64,000 nucleotides of DNA from Avena insularis (Eukaryota > Streptophyta > Magnoliopsida > Poales > Poaceae): assembly GCA_023614405.1 (NCBI GenBank), contig CM042696.1, forward strand, positions 338,945,211 to 339,009,210. The letters are read 5' to 3'. The position numbers and the translations under genes were made by a program. This document shows, piece by piece, positions 58,079 to 64,000 of this stretch (positions within the stretch are counted from its first letter, which is position 1; every line of letters begins with the position of its first letter). The notes under the pieces were generated by a model, which did not search any database, was not told the origin of the DNA, and saw only the letters and a program-made list of their open reading frames with translations.

Positions 58079-59543
58079 GTAACGTCCCAGCATTAGAGCT
58101 TAGAAATAAGTTGAGATCATGTGTGTGCATGGCATTCACGCATAGAAAATTTGGATAATTTTCGCGCTTTTAAATAAAACTTGTCAAAGTGATTGAAGAT
58201 TCTCTTAACTTGGTGGAACTGAAGTAGATCATAAAGTTGATTGCAATAATTTTCAATATGACCTTTGCTAAAACCCTATTTTTGGGTAGCATAATTTGAT
58301 CTATGGGTAGATCAAATATTATAGAGCTAAACCCGTAACACATTACTTAATGAACAATATTGATCCTATAGAGATCATAACATGGTATTCCATACAACAA
58401 CTCTAGGATGAATACCTGATCTTATAAAGGTCAGATCAAGGTATTCTTTACAACCACCTTGAATACCCAATCAAGTATATAACTCCAAGTAAAGAAACCC
58501 CATAACTAAATCTTGATACACTTGCTTGCCATAGTTATTCCAACCAGGAGCATCATCGTAGTCCTTAAACATTAGTTCTTATGATAGATAGAGTAGAAAA
58601 GGAAGTCAAGCCAAGACCATTCATCACATCTCTTTGTTGACATGTTAATAGATGACAATCCTATTTAACCAAGTCCTAGTGTCAATTGATAATCAATATT
58701 TAGTGATCAATCCTTGACCTAACACTTATTAACCTTTAGCTTGGACTTGTTATATTGACCTCCCATAGACCTCAAGGGACTTAATCAGAAGGGAGAACTA
58801 GTTATGGTAGAGTGTACCATCATCAATGAAATGAGATCCTTAGTGGTGATCAAACCATTGGATGTTCGAGGAGTTAACTCACTTATGAGTTAACTAGGAG
58901 AAGCATTTAAACCTAAAAGTTAAGCTAGTAATTATAAAGCTATGAGAAGGCTAGTAGTACTAGAGTATCAAATGATAATCTTGTTAAGCCAATTAGGTAT
59001 AAAATTAAAGTAAGCTTCCTTAAAAAGATAAGCCCTATAAAGAGTCTAGTATAGGTTTACTACCTAGTTGATGAGAGATCTTGATTAGACAATGAGAAGC
59101 CTAAGTTTAGTATGATCAAAGGGTGGTGGTCATTATTCTCAAGTTACTTGAGAATAGATGACTATATGATGAAGAAGTGTTGTGAGAATACCAAATTAGG
59201 AAAAACCCTAGTAAGCTGGCTAGTCTAGCTTGAGCATGAGTAGTCAAGCTAGTGTAGGATGAATAGGAATATGAGTTGTATGGATTAGTTGAAGGCATAG
59301 TAGTTCGGCATAGCTAACACAAGAACAAACTTGTATTATGGGAGTAGCACCATATCTCTTCTATAGGATTAATATCACATTTGATATAGAGGAGATTGTA
59401 ACCTTGCAAGCCTTGGAAGGAAATGCAAAGTAAATATAAAGGAGTTTATGGATGGAGTTAGATAGAGCTACATTGATAGATTCAGTAGAGATAGCTAAGA
59501 AATAGAAGTTATATATTAGAGGTAGAATAGAGAATGAGTATTG
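58079..59543. mobile_element. LTR-like sequence (Gypsy-style TGTAAC terminus)
   Basis: The Ulp1-like frame changes abruptly into TGTAACGTCCCAGCATTAG, a typical Gypsy LTR edge. The following 1.4 kb is AT-rich and non-coding with repeated ATAGAGATCATAAC/CTTGAATACC-like phrases. No second edge or PBS/PPT was identified before the Copia LTR at 59544, so solo or truncated LTR is only a proposal. Confidence 0.35.
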
Positions 59544-60399
59544 TGTTGGGTTCGCAGCATAGAAAACAAAAAAATTCCTATGATGGGAACTATTATAAGC
59601 CAAGATCTATCTACTAGATACAAGCAACGGGTGGATATACATCCATAGAGAACATACCTTTAAAGATCAACAAAGCATTGTTAATGAAACTGATTTTGTG
59701 ATTGATGTAGTTGTACACTTACCGATCTCAAGATCGTGATGAAGTCCTGCGAGTCCAGCATGTCTAGCACCAGCAAGTCCATCAGGTCCAGCACCACCAA
59801 GTCCAGCACCACAAAGCAGCGATGCATCGGTGATCGCACACACGTTCGGTACCCGACAACCTCCATCCCTCGCTCCAGCAAAGCAGCGGAAGCATCTCCT
59901 TTCCAGATAAAGCCACCAGGAACATGTATCTCGCTAATCGGAGACCATGGGGAATAATTTCTAGAGGGGGAGAGAGATCCTTCACGAGGAAGTGTGAGAG
60001 TGGAGGAGGAGATGGGCTCCTTTTATAGGAGGAGGGGGATGCCTCCATGGCTCCATGCGGATGGGATGGTGTGCCCCCACCTCTCCCTCCATAATGGTAA
60101 GTGGAGCTTCCACTAAGCCCACTCCCATTAAAACCAACTCCACTCACCTTGCATTAATTTTCCACCAAATTTAATGCAAGCTCTCATTAAATAAAACTAT
60201 TTTATTTATTTTATTCAGAATTTTGTTAATTACTATAATTAACAAACATTCACATAAAACCCCCTGCAACATTTTAATATCACATGCAGAACTAGTTTCT
60301 GCAATTTCACCGAAACAATTCTGCTTTCCATCGAAATGATTCCAGCGCTTTCTTAAATCTTTATCTGAAATATATTTGCTCAAATTGTGTCAGTATCCC
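59544..60399 (-). mobile_element. Copia LTR fragment, interrupted on the right
   Basis: It begins TGTTGGGTTCGCAGCATAG, similar to the end of the Copia LTRs above. From 60180 it aligns with the LTR at 160-390 (shared TTCAGAATTTTGTTAATTAC, AACAAACATTCACATA and AATATCACATGCAGAAC). A minus-strand TATA (CTATAAAA) lies at 60021-60028. Similarity stops at about 60392, where the Athila-like LTR starts. Confidence 0.7.
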
Positions 60400-61799
60400 T
60401 GATAGCTGTGAGATTCCACACATTTTCGATGGATTTTATTGATGGTTTTCTCCTAGATTTGATTGTTTTCTGGCTTTATCTAACGCTAATACTTCGGTAG
60501 CGAAGAAAACTTGGATTTTAATGTGTGTTTCAGGTTCTGGATGTCAACAGAAGGATTTAACTAGAGAAATACAATATTCTGGAGAAAACAAGCAAGTCCC
60601 ACTTTGGAAGCACGCGAGGGGAGATCACAGACGGTTTAACGACTAACTATACGGCGGGAATAGGCATATAATTCCCACCGTATAGTTGCCGCCGCCTCTG
60701 TCTTGTCAAAAGGGACAACTTCCGTGAAGGGACGGGGGACGAAAATACAACACAGTAGCCACCACACCATCCAGAAGGGAGAAAGAAGGTATCCAGAGAA
60801 CAAGGAGAAGACTTTCTTCATCTCGCTCCATGATCTTTGATCTCCTAGCCGATACACCCCCATAACCACTACTTGTACGAGAGAGAGAGGGATCTCCACC
60901 TTGCAAGACTAGGGTTTGAGATTATTTCTTCCCGTCTTGAATTGGTTTGGATATTTTTCTATTCTTATTGTGGATCTCCACGGTAATACCAAGACGAATT
61001 CCCTTTATTTGATTATATTGATGATCCATTCTTATCTCATGTGTGAGTAATTCCCTTGGGTGTGGGAGATGTAGGGGATTGGTGAGATGTGATGTGCCTC
61101 CATATATTTTCCATTAGTTTGTGATTGATTCTAATTACTATATTATGTGTGCTTGACTATATGTGGGACGCTTAATGCTTGTTGTCCAATTAAGGGCCCA
61201 GACAACATGATACCGTGTTCTACATAGATAAGATCTTGTTCGCTAGTGGACCGGCGACCCCTGGGTGACATAGGGATATCAATGGAAAGCTAGTTGACTC
61301 GAGGATAACGAGTAACCACTGTGCTTATTCCATTAGTCTGATCTAAGGAGCTTAATCGCTAAGCATCCTGAAGGGTCTTAATCGTCTAGTGTCTGACCAT
61401 GGTTTTGGTAGCAGGCTAGTAGGATTATTGAAGTTGGGATGAAATCTACCAAGAGGAGTTCTGGCTAATTATGGGTTGCTCGCCTACACATATATCTATA
61501 AGATTATAATTTTTACATTCACACTCGTCCACCTGGCACATTCACTATCACCATGAACTGAATCTCACCGCGCCTTCTTTCACCATCTATAGAAAACAAC
61601 AAACAAACAAAGTCGTTCTTTACTTTTATTCAAAACCCCATTCTTATTTCAACACATGCAGTCAATTCACTCGAAGACCCGTGACAACTTCGGGTGTGAT
61701 AGAGACTTCACCAATAAACACTTACCTTTGGGCTCCCTGTGGGATCGATATCTAAACTTCGAAACTAGCTACAAACGATATGTGCACTTGCAGACATCA
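60400..61799 (+). repeat. Athila-like 5' LTR
   Basis: Proposed from TGATAGCTGTGAGATTCC (60400) to GACATCA (61799), ten bases before the PBS. The left edge is set where similarity to the Copia LTR ends. The right edge is set by TG...CA and PBS distance. About 1.4 kb, no coding. Confidence 0.55.
60645..60687. repeat. Near-perfect inverted repeat in the Athila-like LTR
   Basis: Arms 60645-60661 (AACTATACGGCGGGAAT) and 60671-60687 (ATTCCCACCGTATAGTT) are 17 bp with one mismatch, separated by a 9-base loop. Confidence 0.85.
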
Positions 61800-61809
61800 A
61801 GCTATTTTC

Positions 61810-61827
61810 TGGAGCTGTTGCCAGGGA
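61810..61827 (+). other. Athila-like primer-binding site (degenerate)
   Basis: TGGAGCTGTTGCCAGGGA resembles TGGCGCCGTTGCCGGGGA, the tRNA-Asp-type PBS of many plant Gypsy elements, with three transitions or transversions. Confidence 0.7.
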
Positions 61828-61878
61828 GCTAAGTGCTAAGTGTTTGTCTTTTGACATTTCAGGTGTTGCTACTACAAA

Positions 61879-63028
61879 ATGTTCTCCTTAGGAGACAAGG
61901 GGTCTACACGCTTTTATAGGACCTACCTGTCGGATTATATTGAGCGCGTGCCTGCTCAAAGGCGCGAAGAAATATTGAAAAACTTTTAAGATCAAATAAA
62001 CCTGAGTGACATTATGGAAATCATGTCTATTTACAAGACAACTCCTCTGAAACCTGAGAAAACTCTCAGGGAATACAGTGCTCCAAGTTCTGAATTTCTT
62101 AAAAAACCAATAAAGTTCCCTAATCCTGGAGTTAGAGAATATCGATTTGATGGTGGAATTATTAAAATTTTGCAGGAGAAAGCTTTTAGTCAAAGGGAAT
62201 ATGAAGATCTAGGAAGGCATATTAGAGAGTTTGATGATGTGATAACATCGCTTGGACCAAAAGGTTTGCCAAGAGACTTCTCTCGTCTTAAATTATTTTG
62301 ATGGTCTTTTAAAGGTAAAGCACTAGACTGGTGATATTCTCTCCCTCGCCATTACATTAAATGTTGGGAAAACTGCACTAGACATGTTTCTTCCTTTTAA
62401 AAAGGTAACTGAACTAAGAAAGAACATAGTCAGCTTTAGTCAGAACGTGGGAGAAAATTACCCACAAGCCTGAGAAAGTTTCTTTGGAATGATCAATAGT
62501 ACTCCTAATCATGGCTATTCTGAGCTAACAATTTGCCATTTATTTTACCATGGTCTCAACACTCAATGTAGAGAGTTACTTGATTTCTCAGCAGGAGGAT
62601 TGATAAACACCTTGACTATTAAAGAATGTTTGGAATTAATGTCTACTAGGGCTAAGAATGATTCATCATATAATCTTGATTTTGGTACCAATTCAGAAAA
62701 AGGGATGCTTCGCATAACTCCTGATCTTATGCCCGAGGTACGCAAAACTATGAAGGAAAAAGGTATACCTTCAAAACTTGTCAAGGAAAGCAAATTAGAT
62801 TTTTTACAAGTTTTAACTGAAGAAGATGAAACTATAAAAGTTTTTCAAGAATTAAAACACCGACAAGTAAAATCTCATAATAACTTGCATAAGCATTTCC
62901 AAAAACACAAAAAGATTTTGGCAGAACTCACTCAAAATTATGATGAGATTGGCCTAGAAAGAAAACTATTTCATAAGTATCTTAGTATGATTGAAACCCA
63001 GTGTGAACAAATAGCATCTAGTTATTAA
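61879..63028 (+). pseudogene. Athila-like gag (broken)
   Basis: The first ATG after the leader is at 61879 (MFSLGDKGSTRFYRTYLSDY), closed by TAA near 61987. Frame 62014-62301 holds the next segment (FDGGIIKILQEKAFSQREYE...). A GKALDW motif at about 62315-62332 ends in TGA where Trp is expected. Frame 62489-63028 contains the typical Athila-type gag end (SELTICHLFYHGLNTQCREL, SAGGLINTLTIKECLELM), followed by a Lys/Glu/His-rich probable coiled coil to residue 179. The pattern is clearly Gypsy gag of the Athila type. At least three stops or frameshifts make it non-functional. Confidence 0.7.
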
Positions 63029-63475
63029 ATTTTTCTTCGTGATGATAAAGATATTCCTGTTTCTACTAATGTTGTCACAAGAAGGGGTGCAGTTGTCATA
63101 GGACCCTTAGGACCACCGGAATACGAAGATGAAAAAGAGCACAAGGAAAAAGCCTTGCTTGAAGCAAGTCAAGAATATGATACGTTGGTGGATCCTCAAG
63201 ATGAAACTGGGGCGCAAGAGCAAACCTAGGAGGACCACAATGATGCACAGAAAGATCATTATGACTCTGATGTAGAAATGGTTGATCCAAGAGAAGATAA
63301 AGAAACAAGTAAAGAGGATGAAGTTGTTGTAGTAGAGAAGAAGAAAAGCAATAAGTAACAATAAAAGAATGAAACAAAAGAGCCTGATCCCCCGAAAAAG
63401 GTAAAAGACAAAAGTAAGTCAGGTGAGAAAAAACTTCCTTATCCAGATTGAAAAAAGAAAGCACCGGATCAGGTA
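63029..63475 (+). pseudogene. Athila-like gag-protease linker
   Basis: A highly charged Glu/Lys/Asp-rich stretch with several frame changes and stops (for example TAG near 63226 and TAA near 63356). It matches the acidic/basic linker usual before the protease in this group. No domain. Confidence 0.5.
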
Positions 63476-64000
63476 ATTTATAATTGTATTACAAAGGAAT
63501 TTAGTGACCTTTGTTTGGAAATTCCATTTGCAGATGAAATCAAAGTACCTACTTATGGTAAATTCCTTCGTGATATTCTTAGTAGAAAGAAAGAAATAAC
63601 TGAAACTGTTGCCATGGTAACTAGCTATCCTACTAGTGGGAAGCCGTTGTCTAAGTCTGGAGATCCTGGAATACAAACTATTTCATGCTCAATAGGTAAA
63701 ACAGATATGCATAATACCTATGTGATCTAGGAGCAGGAGTTAGTGTAATGTCATACTCCCTCTATAAAAGGTTAGGATTAGGGGAGTATATTCTCCTACT
63801 ACTATCACTTTACAGATGGCTGACAAGTCCACTAAACAACCTGTTGGTATGATTGAGGATGTCTTACTTAGGATAGATGAGAATGTTATTCCCACTGATT
63901 TTATCATTGTTGAAATGCTAGAAGATGAAAGATTATCTATAATACTTGGAAGACCCTTCCTCGGTACTGCAGGTGCATCAGTAGATTGTGCAGAAGGGAA
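63476..64000 (+). pseudogene. Athila-like aspartic protease region, partial
   Basis: Frame 63515-63730 gives VPTYGKFLRDILSRKKEIT, the conserved segment upstream of the protease, and ends at a TAG. The active-site segment (CDLGAGVSVM) lies in another frame at about 63723-63752. A second shift near 63785 leads to a frame with LQMADKSTKQPVG, a VIPTDFIIVE stretch and the ILGRPFLGTAGA flap-end motif, open to the window edge. DLGA in place of DTGA is the usual Athila-type variant. Two frameshifts disable it. Confidence 0.75.

Larger units (their letters stand above)
60400..64000 (+). mobile_element. Athila-like Gypsy element, 5' part
   Basis: An LTR (60400-61799), a PBS and gag-protease sequence follow in order on the plus strand up to the window edge. 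Gag and protease motifs are those of the Athila/Tat branch. The element interrupts the Copia LTR at 60399; the expected target duplication partner (ATCCC, 60395-60399) would lie outside the window. Confidence 0.75.

Overview
The window is intergenic and TE-packed DNA from a large grass genome, most likely a Triticeae species (wheat, barley, rye or a relative). The evidence is Copia LTRs with the BARE/Angela/WIS-type terminus (TGTTGGAATTATGCCC and the TGAAGGAAATATGCCC variant), Gypsy elements of long-LTR, Tat and Athila type, Stowaway and hAT-like MITEs, Helitron 3' ends, and host fragments of grass SINA-like and Ulp1-like families. There are no bacterial features. No gene is clearly intact; almost every reading frame belongs to a transposable element or is broken.

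Layout. 1-1225: end of a minus-oriented Copia LTR. 1226-15120: two linked minus-oriented long-LTR Gypsy copies, where one LTR (1511-7533) has a primer-binding site on one side and a polypurine tract on the other, so it serves two internal regions. 15121-17747: a diverged relative of that LTR with a GC-rich island. 18593-19205: SINA-like E3 ligase pseudogene. 20125-23493: satellite of about 18 units of ~190 bp with a six-unit higher-order pattern. 24024-26298 and 26299-37124: two head-to-tail minus-strand Helitrons; the second is split by a complete Copia element (27446-35983, TSD ACTCC). 37462-38015: a charged, lysine-rich uncharacterised gene with one frameshift. 38016-41826: low-gene DNA with a Stowaway MITE, a segmental duplication, and a 387-bp hAT-like MITE present in only one copy of that duplication.

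41827-58078 is one host-like gene of the Ulp1 (SUMO protease)-like family. Its first three exons (41827-42542) are separated from the rest (54943-58078) by a 12.2-kb Tat-type Gypsy (42752-54937) lying in an intron. That element has a decayed gag-pol on the minus strand. Between pol and its 3' LTR it also has a six-exon antisense gene on the plus strand (43718-47235) with its own TATA box and phase-consistent introns. The Ulp1-like frame is cut off inside its protease domain at about 58078 by an LTR-like sequence. 59544-60399 is a second Copia LTR fragment, interrupted at 60400 by an Athila-like Gypsy (LTR, PBS, gag, protease) that runs off the window.

The best candidates for further work are the higher-order satellite, the intron-containing antisense gene of the Tat element, the retrotransposon-split Ulp1-like gene, the Helitron pair and the shared-LTR array. 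One caution: LTR pairs in the first 36 kb differ mainly by tiny indels near CG-containing sites, while the Tat LTR pair differs only by substitutions. Some frameshifts may therefore be consensus errors rather than biology.
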